Program-made: the position numbers and the translations under genes
Shown here: one piece after another, positions 26,514-35,154 of the stretch
Layout: each line of letters starts with the position of its first letter
Position numbering within the stretch: position 1 is the stretch's first letter
Origin: JBIOHP01 sp044449065
GTDB lineage: Bacteria > Bacteroidota > Ignavibacteria > UBA10030 > SZUA-254
Reading direction: 5' to 3'
Length of the DNA: 64,000 nucleotides
Assembly (NCBI GenBank): GCA_044449065.1
Contig: JBIOHP010000005.1
Location: forward strand, 62,001 to 126,000
The notes under the pieces: model-generated
Database searches by the model: none
The model's input: the letters and a program-made list of their open reading frames with translations, nothing else
What the model was told of the DNA's origin: nothing

Positions 26514-29411
26514 ATGGAACTTCTGCCTAATACCAATCTGGTAGCTACACTGCGGCGGGCTGCGAACATTCTCAGCGTAGCCGTAGCGGGAATTGGCGTC
26601 GCCGTTGTCATCGGCTGGCTGGGAGATATAACCGCATTGAAGAGCATCCTCCCCCATTGGCCCGCCATGAAAATCAATACCGCCATCGGCATTTGTCTGG
26701 GCGGTATTTCGCTTCTGCTGCTCACGGGCAATCAATCGAGCGCGCTGAAAAATCAAATCTCGTTTGCATTCTCGATAGTCGTTTTGATTATTGGCGCGGT
26801 AACATTTCTGCAGGATGCGCTTGGTCAGAATTTTCGTATCGATCAGCTCCTGATGCATGAACCGGTCGGTTCGATAGCCACCTCGTCGCCGGGAAGGATG
26901 TCGCCCGCAAGCGCGCTCGATCTTATATTGATAGGCGCGGCGCTGATGATTGCAAGCCGCGAAAAGAACCGATCCTTTACCCAGCTCTGCGCTGCATCGG
27001 CGCAGCTCCTCAGCATCCTCGGTTTGACAGGGTATTACCTGTACGGGTCGCCGCTCGCTATCCCCGGTTTTGCATTATCGGCGTTTCATGAAACCATTGC
27101 ATTCATCCTCCTCTCCCTCGCCATTTTATTTGCCTGGTCCGGAACAAGCTGGATGGCGGTCGTAACCAGCGACACGGTGGGCGGAATCACTGCCCGCAAC
27201 CTTCTGCCAGCCGCAATTGCCACCCCGATATTTCTCGGATGGCTTCGCTTAGGAGGGCATAAAATTAATCTCTATCCTGTTGAAATCGGCATGGCGCTGT
27301 TGATCGTGTCCATCATGCTTTTTCTTGTAGCGGTGATCTGGAAAAACGCGGAGATTCAGACTAAGATCGACCTGCGGCGGAAAGAACAGGAAATTCGATT
27401 ACGGGATAGTGAATCGATGCTCCAAACCGTACTTACGCTTCTGCCGGTCGGGGTTTCCATTACAGATAAAGAAGGGACTATTATACTCGAGAATCCGGCA
27501 AACCGTGAAATCTGGGCAGAGACATCCGAGCAGACAATCACGAATTATCGCGCGTATACCGGTTCGCACGCTGAGTCGGGGAAACCGGTAAAACCTTCCG
27601 AGTGGGCGGTTGCACACGCCCTTAACGAAGGAACAACAACAACCGGTGAAATAATCGAAATCCATAAATTAGACGGATCCCATAAAAATATTCTGAACTC
27701 AGCGCTTCCGATTCACGATTCAGAGAATACAATAACAGGAGCTATCATTGTAAACGAGGACATCACTGAATTGCGTCGCGCCCAGCAATCTCTGGAAAAA
27801 CAAGCGCAGTTATTGAACCTGGTGTACGACGCAGTGATCGTCAAATCGACCGGCGACGAGAGGATTACCTACTGGAATCGCGGCGCAGAGGAGATGTACG
27901 GTTGGAATATTGTCGAGGCAGCGGGAAAACAAATGGACGCTCTACTCGAAACATCGTTCACAGAAACAAGAGAATCAATCATTGATATCCTGCTCAAATC
28001 CGGCAGATGGGAGGGCGAGCTGATCCAGCGGAAGAAAGACGGAACGCCTATTACGGTGTTAAGCCGATGGACTATCGAGAGGGATCGCACGGGCACTCCC
28101 ATTGGAATTCTGGAGATCAATAATGATATCACCGCACGGAAACACATGGAGGACGCTTTACAAAAAGCGAATGAAGGTCTTGAAAAACGGGTGAAGGAGC
28201 GAACCGCGCGGCTTGCGAATATTAATGAAGAATTGAAAACGGAAATATCGGTACGGATGAAAGTGGAAGCGCAACTTCGGAGAAGTCGGGAACAATATTC
28301 TCTCTTAGCTGAAAATATCCCCGAACTCGTTTTCACAGCGCGGCAGGATGGCTATGTAGAGTATTGCAACCGGCGATGGTATGATTTTACCGGAACAAAT
28401 CCCGATATCCCGCTGGGAAGAGGGTGGGAATCCGTTATCCATCCCGATGATTTAAAAACCTCAATCGATACCTGGACGCAATCAGTTACGAAGGGAATTG
28501 CGTATGATTTCCAGTTGCGCTTCAGGCGTGCAGATGGCGCTTACCGGTGGCATATTATCCGCGCTATCCCGTGGCGGAATAACGAAGGAAAAATCATGCG
28601 CTGGTTTGGAACATGCACCGACATCGACGCTCAGAAGCAGGCGGAACGCGAAATTAAACGATTCAACGAGGAACTTGAACGGCGCGTCGCCCGCAGAACC
28701 GAAGAATTAACGAGCGCAAACAAAGAACTGGAAGCATTCACCTATTCCGTTTCACACGATCTGCGTTCTCCGCTCAGGCATATCGAGGGCTTTATTACGA
28801 TGCTCATGGAAGATCTCCACGGCGCGCTGGACGAGCCCGACCTTCAGCACCTCAACTCAATTGCAGTTTCCTCACAGCATATGGGAACGATGATCGATGG
28901 CCTGCTCGCTTTTTCCCGGCTCGGAAAAACCGAAGTCGCAACAACGATCGTTCAACCGGGCGAACTTGTTAACGAGATCATTCGCAACATGGAGCAAGAG
29001 CTGAAAGACCGATCTATCACGTGGAATATTCAATCCCTGCCACCCGTCAAAGCAGACCCCGTGCTTCTGCGGCTCGCACTGACAAATCTGATATCCAATT
29101 CCGTAAAATACACCGGCAAACTCAATCAAGCGTGCATCGATATTGGGGCGCTGCCGAGACAGGGAAACCACGAAACTTTCTATATTCGCGATAACGGCGT
29201 CGGATTTGATATGACGTATAGCGATAAACTCTTCGGCGTGTTTCAGCGGCTCCATTCGGAAGATGAATTTGAGGGACTCGGAATCGGCCTCGCTAATGTT
29301 CGGCGGATCATCGAAAAACACGGCGGAAAAATCTGGGCTGAGGGAAAAGTCGATTCCGGAGCGACGTTTTATTTCACGCTGCCCTCGGCTGATGAGTTGA
29401 TACGATCCTGA
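26514..29411 (+). CDS. Membrane-bound PAS sensor histidine kinase
   Basis: About 965 residues. Residues 1-280 carry roughly eight membrane segments with the conserved loop SPGRMSPASALDLILIG. Three PAS domains follow (about 300-420, 430-545, 595-715), with a coiled coil between the second and third. HisKA has FTYSVSHDLRSPLRHIEGF (phospho-acceptor His about 748), and the HATPase domain has NLISNSVKY (N box), DNGVGFDM (G1) and GLGIGLANVRRIIEKHGG (G2). ATG 26514 follows AGGAAAA; the earlier frame start at 26388 adds a basic, non-conserved leader. There is no receiver domain, so it probably phosphorylates a separate REC protein such as 24840-25220. The signal is unknown. Confidence 0.93.
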   Translation: MELLPNTNLVATLRRAANILSVAVAGIGVAVVIGWLGDITALKSILPHWPAMKINTAIGICLGGISLLLLTGNQSSALKNQISFAFSIVVLIIGAVTFLQDALGQNFRIDQLLMHEPVGSIATSSPGRMSPASALDLILIGAALMIASREKNRSFTQLCAASAQLLSILGLTGYYLYGSPLAIPGFALSAFHETIAFILLSLAILFAWSGTSWMAVVTSDTVGGITARNLLPAAIATPIFLGWLRLGGHKINLYPVEIGMALLIVSIMLFLVAVIWKNAEIQTKIDLRRKEQEIRLRDSESMLQTVLTLLPVGVSITDKEGTIILENPANREIWAETSEQTITNYRAYTGSHAESGKPVKPSEWAVAHALNEGTTTTGEIIEIHKLDGSHKNILNSALPIHDSENTITGAIIVNEDITELRRAQQSLEKQAQLLNLVYDAVIVKSTGDERITYWNRGAEEMYGWNIVEAAGKQMDALLETSFTETRESIIDILLKSGRWEGELIQRKKDGTPITVLSRWTIERDRTGTPIGILEINNDITARKHMEDALQKANEGLEKRVKERTARLANINEELKTEISVRMKVEAQLRRSREQYSLLAENIPELVFTARQDGYVEYCNRRWYDFTGTNPDIPLGRGWESVIHPDDLKTSIDTWTQSVTKGIAYDFQLRFRRADGAYRWHIIRAIPWRNNEGKIMRWFGTCTDIDAQKQAEREIKRFNEELERRVARRTEELTSANKELEAFTYSVSHDLRSPLRHIEGFITMLMEDLHGALDEPDLQHLNSIAVSSQHMGTMIDGLLAFSRLGKTEVATTIVQPGELVNEIIRNMEQELKDRSITWNIQSLPPVKADPVLLRLALTNLISNSVKYTGKLNQACIDIGALPRQGNHETFYIRDNGVGFDMTYSDKLFGVFQRLHSEDEFEGLGIGLANVRRIIEKHGGKIWAEGKVDSGATFYFTLPSADELIRS

Positions 29412-29419
29412 AGAGACGG

Positions 29420-29562
29420 AGATTGTGTAAAAACTCTGATTCATAAGTTGATTGATATTCAAACTCTTGCATTTTGCATTGATGTAAGGAGATTGCCCGC
29501 CCGAACGTCGCAACCGGGCAGGCGACGTTCCGCTGTTGCGGAACTCGCAATGACATTTTACC
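29420..29562. repeat. Dispersed intergenic repeat, copy C
   Basis: The left end GTGTAAAAACTCTGATTC and core TTGCATTGATGTAAGGAGAT are followed by GC-rich inverted segments (CCCGCCCG / CGGGCAGG) and CTCGCAATGACATTTTACC. It lies between the kinase gene and pdxH; no gene is seen in the gap. Confidence 0.65.
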
Positions 29563-29670
29563 CAGTCTGAACACTTTCAGCATAAATACTCGTTCGTAAT
29601 ATCAACTTTTAAAAAATAATATTTATATTTCATACAATCACGATAATTGCCAAAATAGATATGTCTTGCC

Positions 29671-30321
29671 ATGATTAAGCTATCAAAGACGGCGCAACTA
29701 CGAATCGTATACGCCGACCGACCGCTGGATGAAGCAGTGGTTGATCAAAATCCGATTGTGCAATTCAACAGGTGGTTTGAAGAAGCGATTGCCGCAAAGG
29801 TTCCCTACCCCAATGCAATGTCGCTGGCTACCGCTACGAGGGAGGGAAAACCATCAGTCCGGATCGTACTCTTAAAACATGCCGACGCGCATGGCTTTGT
29901 ATTTTATTCCAACTATGACAGCCGCAAAGGCGATGAACTTTCCCGGAACGCACATGCATCCCTCGCCTTCTTTTGGGCTGAACTAGAACGTCAGGTACGA
30001 ATTGAGGGCGAAGTCAAAAAGATAAGCGAGCGGGAAAGCGATGAATATTTCCAATCAAGACCACGGGGCAGTCAAATCGGGGCGTGGGCGTCCCGCCAAG
30101 GCGATGTACTTACCAGCAGGAAAGAACTGGAACGAGAATTTAAACGTCTTGAACGCCAATACGATAATAAACCGGTGCAGCGTCCACCACACTGGGGAGG
30201 ATATCGTCTGGAACCAAATTTTATTGAATTCTGGCAAGGGAGGCCTAACCGCCTTCACGATCGCATTATTTATACATTACAAAATGGAGACAATTGGAAA
30301 ATTAGCAGACTCGCGCCTTGA
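29671..30321 (+). CDS. pdxH: Pyridoxamine 5'-phosphate oxidase
   Basis: 216 residues, typical PdxH length. It shows NAMSLATATREGKPSVRIVL, LKHADAHGFVFYSNYDSRKG (FMN site), FFWAELERQVRIEG, SRPRGSQIGAWASRQ and the C-terminal PPHWGGYRLEPNFIEFWQG then NRLHDR, which bind substrate. It oxidises pyridoxine or pyridoxamine phosphate to pyridoxal phosphate, the cofactor used by the sugar aminotransferase in this window. It is monocistronic as far as can be seen. Confidence 0.97.
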   Translation: MIKLSKTAQLRIVYADRPLDEAVVDQNPIVQFNRWFEEAIAAKVPYPNAMSLATATREGKPSVRIVLLKHADAHGFVFYSNYDSRKGDELSRNAHASLAFFWAELERQVRIEGEVKKISERESDEYFQSRPRGSQIGAWASRQGDVLTSRKELEREFKRLERQYDNKPVQRPPHWGGYRLEPNFIEFWQGRPNRLHDRIIYTLQNGDNWKISRLAP

Positions 30322-30534
30322 TTCCGGCGATATACCCCCGTTTGTCATTTCCACACCATACGAAAATTAAAGACAGAAAATAGCACAAAATAGTAAAAAA
30401 ATCCAATAATCGACTGGAGCCAATAACAAACATTGGGCCATTTTTTTAATGAATGAGTGCAAAATATCACGAAAACTTTAATTTTATTCATTAGAAAATC
30501 GATCATCCTGCCATGCTACAAAGAATTGTATAAA

Positions 30535-30556
30535 TTTACTTGACAAACTAAGTAAA
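30535..30556. promoter_or_regulatory. Dyad over the repressor promoter (putative operator)
   Basis: TTTACTT-N8-AAGTAAA is a perfect 7-bp inverted repeat, 22 bp in total, that covers the -35 box of the promoter of the S24 repressor gene. Its position suggests autorepression. Confidence 0.65.
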
Positions 30557-30568
30557 GTTCATTATATT
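30540..30568 (+). promoter_or_regulatory. Promoter of the S24 repressor operon
   Basis: TTGACA (30540-30545), 17 bases, TATATT (30563-30568). The start codon is 40 bases downstream. This is one of the strongest sigma70-type promoters visible in the window. Confidence 0.88.
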
Positions 30569-30607
30569 ATTATCAATACAGTAAACAACATTCATTAATT
30601 TTTTGAT

Positions 30608-31231
30608 ATGGAAAAACAACAACAAAGTGTAGCAAAACGGCTCCGGGAAGTCGGCATAGAACGGTACGGAACACTCGCTGAATTCGCCCGTACATTGGAA
30701 ATGAAGGCACAATCGCTGAACGATTATCTCAGCGGAAAAAGCTTGCCCGGGAATAAACTGCAGGCGCGGCTTCGGGATTTAAATTTCGACGTCGAATTCA
30801 TCATGACGGGAAAAAAGCGGCTGGGCGAATCGATGGATAAATTCGGTCAGGCGATGTTTCCAATTGTCTCCCACATCCGGTGCGGGTCGGGCACCATCAA
30901 CCCGTATGAAGTGCATTCCCGGAAAACCCTGGAAGGTCCCAGCAACCCTAAATATAAAGGCGCCTTGTTTTTTGAAGTAAAGGGAACAAGCATGGAGCCG
31001 AGATGGGAGGAGGGCGATTTCGTGCTCGTACATCCTAAAATGAAACCCCGCAACGGCGATTACGGGGTTGTGTGCTGGGATCAGGAAGAAGGAGCTCTAA
31101 AAAAAATATATTTCAAAGACGGGAAACTGATTCTTCAATCGATCAATCCCGCATTTCACGCGATCTTCATCGATCCGCCGAGTGTTTGGTTTATCGGCAG
31201 GGTCCTCTGGACAAAACACAAAGATTCATAA
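30608..31231 (+). CDS. S24/LexA-like (CI-type) transcriptional repressor
   Basis: 207 residues. The N-terminal HTH_XRE-like domain is about residues 5-60 (GTLAEFARTLEMKAQSLNDY). The C-terminal S24 peptidase domain has the catalytic Ser in VKGTSMEPRWEEGDFVLV near 122 and Lys in GALKKIYFKDGK near 162. The hinge IRCGSGTINPYE contains a Cys-Gly pair, a typical self-cleavage site. It should repress its own promoter until RecA-ssDNA triggers autocleavage. No phage genes are nearby, so it may be a resident SOS-type or domesticated regulator. The next gene begins 14 bases later. Confidence 0.88.
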   Translation: MEKQQQSVAKRLREVGIERYGTLAEFARTLEMKAQSLNDYLSGKSLPGNKLQARLRDLNFDVEFIMTGKKRLGESMDKFGQAMFPIVSHIRCGSGTINPYEVHSRKTLEGPSNPKYKGALFFEVKGTSMEPRWEEGDFVLVHPKMKPRNGDYGVVCWDQEEGALKKIYFKDGKLILQSINPAFHAIFIDPPSVWFIGRVLWTKHKDS

Positions 31232-31245
31232 TACTGGAGATTAGT

Positions 31246-31482
31246 ATGGCGAATAAAACCTATCTTGAATTAGCCGCCGAGACGGTAACGGCGATGATTA
31301 ACAAAGGATATATCAGGGTTGTGCCGGATAAAGGAGACGATTGGCTCAACCATAATCATAAATCGATTCATACGGTCGGCTGGGCGATCCTGGAAATGTA
31401 CCGGGAAATTCAGTCGGTGCCGCAGAAAGCCAAAGAACTTCCGAAACCCCCGGCAAGATCAAACGTAAGACCGGTAAGATAA
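31246..31482 (+). CDS. Small hypothetical protein in the repressor operon
   Basis: 78 residues, unrecognised. It starts MANKTYLELAAETVTAMINK, continues RVVPDKGDDWLNHNHKSIH and ends in a Pro/Arg/Lys-rich tail. ATG 31246 has GGAG 8 nt upstream; the longer open frame overlaps the repressor gene in another frame and is not needed. It is probably co-transcribed with the repressor and so may be part of its response. No function can be read. Confidence 0.75.
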   Translation: MANKTYLELAAETVTAMINKGYIRVVPDKGDDWLNHNHKSIHTVGWAILEMYREIQSVPQKAKELPKPPARSNVRPVR

Positions 31483-31597
31483 TAGATACTCCGACAATCG
31501 TCATTTTTCTATTTTCATCCTAACAAGTTCGCTTGTGCGGATTATTCAAGCGTCACCCGGGTAATTGCCGCATAAATAGCAGGCAGGATGTTTTGAT

Positions 31598-32611
31598 ATG
31601 AAACTCTATTCGTTTGTTCTCCTTGTCATCCTCGGCACTTCGTTTCTCTACGGAGAACCAGATTCATCCGGCGCAGGCGATGAAAAATTTATTCTCCGTC
31701 TGCATACCGGTTCTCCACAGCTTATTTTGCATAACCGGGTGGGCATAGCGTATGAGGTGAATATGTTTGGGAGGAGCGAATTATCCTTCAAAGGCGTCGT
31801 CGGGGTTCAATTAGAGCCGACGTCCGCATACCGACACTATGAAGTAAATAATATTGGACGAGGTGATAATATTTACATGAAGGTGAACGATTCGACAATC
31901 TATTTGCTTCATATTAATAATATTTTGAGTAAGCAAATAGAAATAGAATTTACCCTGCTGCCGAAGCAGCCGCCGCTATTGGGGGAAGTTCCTGTCGAAG
32001 GGGGCGTTACGCCATATTACCGCCCGCCCGGCGAAGCATTGAAACAACGCATCACGTTCTACGTGATCGGAACTTTTCCTCTCGGTCAATTTGCAGAAGT
32101 AGATTTTTCCCGTTCTACATCGGGATTTGCCGAGTTCGGAGTCGGCGGAGGCGCGAGTTATATGCAGCAGCTAAGCGCTCACACAGAACTTGGAGGTGCA
32201 TTATTGTACACCCGCAACAGTCTTAACGAACAATTATTATACTACAATATCCTGACCAGCGATCCTACCGCAGATTTGACCGTCAAGTCATGGGATTTAC
32301 TCTGGCTTCTTGGTGAAGGCGGTTATACGGGAAAAATTTTACCATTTATAGATTATTACATTCACGGAACTGCGGGAATCCTTCTTGGTTATGCCCCCGA
32401 TATCACCGTTGTTTCAGGCGGTAATGCAATCAATTATTTATCCGGCACAACAACAACGATCGGTTACGGGGCAGTATGCGGTTTTCGCGAAAGCAACAAA
32501 ATCGATGTTGGAATGAGATTCCTTAATGCCAGCGGGACATTTGTGAAAAGAACTGCATCTTCGGTGAACAATCTGATGAACGTTCAATTATTTGTGGGGT
32601 TTATTTTGTAA
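31598..32611 (+). CDS. Exported protein of unknown function, probably outer-membrane beta-barrel
   Basis: 337 residues. A signal peptide (YSFVLLVILGTSFLYGEP) is followed by alternating aromatic strands typical of outer-membrane barrels, such as YFRPPGEA-like turns, ASYMQQLSAHTELGGALLYT and YGAVCGFRESNKIDVGMRFL. It ends with a C-terminal strand MNVQLFVGFIL, aromatic near the last position. No domain name is recognised. The membrane protein gene follows 3 bases later. Confidence 0.7.
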   Translation: MKLYSFVLLVILGTSFLYGEPDSSGAGDEKFILRLHTGSPQLILHNRVGIAYEVNMFGRSELSFKGVVGVQLEPTSAYRHYEVNNIGRGDNIYMKVNDSTIYLLHINNILSKQIEIEFTLLPKQPPLLGEVPVEGGVTPYYRPPGEALKQRITFYVIGTFPLGQFAEVDFSRSTSGFAEFGVGGGASYMQQLSAHTELGGALLYTRNSLNEQLLYYNILTSDPTADLTVKSWDLLWLLGEGGYTGKILPFIDYYIHGTAGILLGYAPDITVVSGGNAINYLSGTTTTIGYGAVCGFRESNKIDVGMRFLNASGTFVKRTASSVNNLMNVQLFVGFIL

Positions 32612-32614
32612 TCA

Positions 32615-33310
32615 ATGAATAATCCCGTTACTACCAATTTCTCCAACAATCCAATGAATAACAAGATACCAGTAAAATTATGGCTGCGATTGGGGATTAT
32701 CTCGGGTTTGCTGGCGTGTATCGTCTATCCGATCATTATCCTTGCGCCCCTGCCAAAACTTTTAACCGTCATTCTCGCTGCGTCGTTTGCACCGCTCCTC
32801 AGTCTGGGGTGCGTCGGTCTTTTTCACATCATCTCGCTTGCGCATAAATCTATCGCGGCGCAAATCGGGATGGTTTCAAATATCATTGCCGGCGCCATCG
32901 TAACAATGATGTTCATGGTTCAGTTATCAATCGACAGTCTCTCCGATGCATCTGGGTTAACAGGGGCAAATGCCGATCAACAAAAGCAGATCGTAGGTTT
33001 GATCCATCAAGGAGTCGGTATGGTTGATCTGGGTTTGGATATTTCATGGGATGTGTATATCGGTATCGGAACATTTTGTTTCGGTCTCGCCATGCTCCGG
33101 CATTCTCGTTTTGGAAAAATTATCGGAGGGCTTGGAATGGCAATCGCGATTCTTTTGATATCGTTCAATCTTTACACTTTACCGGTTCCGCCTGCGGACG
33201 CCGGATTAATCGATATGGGACCCTTTGTAGGATTATGGTACTTTGCTGTTACTATTCTTATGATGCGATCGTTGAAATGGGCGGACAGTGTGTTAGAATT
33301 CGGGAGTTAA
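32615..33310 (+). CDS. Integral membrane protein of unknown function
   Basis: 231 residues with about six membrane segments: LRLGIISGLLACIVYPIIIL, LTVILAASFAPLLSLGCVGL, GMVSNIIAGAIVTMMFMVQL, DVYIGIGTFCFGLAMLRH, IIGGLGMAIAILLISFNLYT and FVGLWYFAVTILMMRSL. It resembles DUF4386-type proteins in layout, but I cannot assign the family. It is co-transcribed with the preceding exported protein. Confidence 0.75.
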   Translation: MNNPVTTNFSNNPMNNKIPVKLWLRLGIISGLLACIVYPIIILAPLPKLLTVILAASFAPLLSLGCVGLFHIISLAHKSIAAQIGMVSNIIAGAIVTMMFMVQLSIDSLSDASGLTGANADQQKQIVGLIHQGVGMVDLGLDISWDVYIGIGTFCFGLAMLRHSRFGKIIGGLGMAIAILLISFNLYTLPVPPADAGLIDMGPFVGLWYFAVTILMMRSLKWADSVLEFGS

Positions 33311-33628
33311 GCACAAGTGAATTTTATTCCGTCTTTTCTTATCATCTTCCAATAATTTCAGGAGCCCTAGCACGTCGTTATTGCGAAACCGACAGCTATC
33401 AGTTCTATTCACAACACACCCCGTCTCGACTTCCTCGAGCCACCCCTCCCTGCCAGCACATCTTTATTGGGCTGGTGAAGAGGGGATTTAAAATCCAATG
33501 TAAATATTTAAAAAATAATCATTCTAAGGAACTTGCGAAGATAAGAAACCATCCGAGCGCCGCTCGGTGGTAACTTGCACCATTGAAACAACATTTCTAA
33601 GAATTTGAGACCGGGAATGAAAGGACGA
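33311..33628. other. Gap without a supported gene
   Basis: An open frame spanning 33046-33573 is an out-of-frame shadow of the membrane protein and then non-coding sequence. The gap contains a CACGTCGTTATTGCG fragment that could be a decayed repeat, but nothing else is clear. Confidence 0.4.
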
Positions 33629-34327
33629 TTAGAACATTCCTTTTTTCAGCGCGGTGCCGCATCGATGGCACTTGGTCTGGAATTTCCCAACAGGCGAATC
33701 GCATTTCGGACAAAGGGTTGCTCCCTGTGCGACGGTATTTTGATCGGGATCGGGCGGTGTTACAGGACTCTGGGGCGACGGCTTTTCGATTGAACCAAAC
33801 TTCTCCAGACTTGGATCAACGGGAGTTTTATCCGGCGTCGTGGTCAGTTCCAGCGGCAACGGCTGCATTTCCGGATTGTCACGGGCTTCACTGCCGGCAA
33901 TCAGCGATGCAAATTCTTTGTCTATCACGAGTGTGCCCGCCAGAATATCGTGCAACGCCTGTCTTTTTTTTGTAAAGAAAGCCATGAAATAACCGATGAG
34001 CAGAATGCTCGAAAGCATTTTCGCAAAATACCTGCCGGTTGCCCGGGCGAACGAGATGGGTTGTCCCTCCATATCCACAACTCCCAATTCCATCAGATTT
34101 TTCCCTACTGTCGCCCCGCGGGAAGATTCCATTACGGCAAAATACAACCACTGACCGACCACAATAGCTAAAAAGATTATCAGGATGCTGAGCCATACAT
34201 CATCCGACGCCAGCAGGATGATCATACCGGCGATCACAGCGACGATGAGCAAATCGATCAGCGCTGCAAGAAATCGCTTCCAAACACTTCCATAAAAAAG
34301 GGGGCTTTCCGCAGCGTCATTGAGCAT
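33629..34327 (-). CDS. RDD family membrane protein with C-terminal zinc ribbon
   Basis: 232 residues. The RDD domain is at about residues 8-120: GSVWKRFLAALIDLLIVAVI, VWLSILIIFLAIVVGQWLYF and GATVGKNLMELGVVDMEGQP, with three membrane segments and the Arg/Asp pair in segment 1. After a Pro/Thr/Gln-rich linker the C-terminus has a zinc-ribbon CPKCDSPVGKFQTKCHRCG near 205-225. RDD proteins are of uncertain function (transport or envelope). A zinc ribbon after a disordered linker is a less common addition. Confidence 0.87.
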   Translation of the reverse strand: MLNDAAESPLFYGSVWKRFLAALIDLLIVAVIAGMIILLASDDVWLSILIIFLAIVVGQWLYFAVMESSRGATVGKNLMELGVVDMEGQPISFARATGRYFAKMLSSILLIGYFMAFFTKKRQALHDILAGTLVIDKEFASLIAGSEARDNPEMQPLPLELTTTPDKTPVDPSLEKFGSIEKPSPQSPVTPPDPDQNTVAQGATLCPKCDSPVGKFQTKCHRCGTALKKGMF

Positions 34328-34602
34328 AATGCATTTTCACCATATGTCAGGAATACTCGTTATTGAGATATCAATATACAAAGGTGGAAAGCGTTTATCA
34401 AATAATAGTGAGACTGTTATCACAGAAAGAAAGGTGACTAACCCGGTTAATATAGTGATCGTTCAATTGATAGAGCCCTGAAAAGTGCTCTTGTAGAAGA
34501 AATAATGAGATCCTCCCAAAAGGGCTATTATGATCTAAATATTGAGGAGAACATCTTGCCATTGCCCCTCGCGGCATAGTAGATGTGGCAAATGACTAAT
34601 CG
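34328..34602. other. Gap that could encode a small RNA
   Basis: There is no convincing ORF between the RDD gene (minus strand) and the terminator at 34603-34636, which works on the plus strand. A transcript ending at that terminator would have to start within this stretch. I find no known RNA family signature. Confidence 0.3.
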
Positions 34603-34636
34603 ATCCCCCGTAGCGAGAGTTGCGGGGGATTTTTTT
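34603..34636 (+). terminator. Orphan intrinsic terminator
   Basis: ATCCCCCG-N12-CGGGGGAT is an 8-bp stem followed by seven T. No plus-strand gene lies upstream for 1.3 kb. Confidence 0.8.
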
Positions 34637-34793
34637 ATTGATTGCAATGAATCAGCCAAAATTGTATATTTAATCATAATTTTTTTTCTTCAAATTTTAG
34701 CGAGTGGCTACACCAGTGGTTACATTGAACACGGAATTGAGAGAATTCCGCTCGCTTTGATAGCCCAACAATCGGTTTTTGTCCAATTATAAT

Positions 34794-34868
34794 GGACGCT
34801 TAGCTCAGCTGGTTCAGAGCGCCGCCCTTACAAGGCGGAGGTCGCAGGTTCGAACCCCGCAGCGTCCA
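34794..34868 (+). tRNA. tRNA-Val (anticodon TAC)
   Basis: 75 bases. Acceptor stem GGACGCT / AGCGTCC with discriminator A; anticodon stem CCGCC / GGCGG with loop CTTACAA, so the anticodon TAC is at 34829-34831. D arm AGCTCAGCTGGTTCAGAGC and T arm GCAGG-TTCGAAC-CCCGC (one A-C mismatch). The 3' CCA is not encoded. The last 31 bases recur downstream at 35161-35219, split by an insert. Confidence 0.96.
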
Positions 34869-34893
34869 CACGTTTCTTTCTTTAACTACAACG

Positions 34894-35154
34894 ATGTTCA
34901 CAACTTATATACTCTGGAGCGGTGCGCTTCAGAAATACTACGTTGGACATACCGACAATCTCAAGCGCCGTTTAGAAGAACATAATACTTCACGTTCAGT
35001 TTACACTAAAACGGGTATACCCTGGGTATTGGTATATCACCAAGAATTTGATACTCGAAAAAATGCAGTACGGCGGGAATTAGAAATCAAGAAGAGAAAA
35101 AGCCGAAGATATATTGAACGTCTCATTGCCGGTCAGAGCGTCCCGTCTTGCTAG
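34894..35154 (+). CDS. Small GIY-YIG family endonuclease-like protein next to tRNA
   Basis: 86 residues. The GIY-YIG core: TTYILWSGALQKYYVGHTDN, then LKRRLEEHNTSRSVYTK and RRELEIKKRKSRRYIERLI with the candidate catalytic Tyr, Arg and Glu. This is the UPF0213-type small GIY-YIG group, common in Bacteroidota and frequently found beside tRNA genes. The C-terminal GQSVPSC is encoded by tRNA-like sequence, and the stop codon lies inside the second tRNA-Val-like segment. It starts 26 bases after the tRNA-Val 3' end. It may be the nuclease of a small mobile unit or a resident gene of unknown role. Confidence 0.88.
   Translation: MFTTYILWSGALQKYYVGHTDNLKRRLEEHNTSRSVYTKTGIPWVLVYHQEFDTRKNAVRRELEIKKRKSRRYIERLIAGQSVPSC

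Noticed and set aside
30535..31482. Prophage suspected from the S24 repressor
   Set aside because: No integrase, terminase, portal or structural genes are present, and genes on both sides are ordinary chromosomal ones.
34583..34792. 69-codon open frame upstream of tRNA-Val
   Set aside because: It covers the terminator hairpin at 34603-34636 and has no ribosome-binding site or family resemblance.
34779..34985. Open frame running through tRNA-Val (RLAQLVQSAALTRRRSQVRT pattern)
   Set aside because: This is the usual artefact of translating a tRNA gene; the GIY-YIG gene in another frame is the real one.
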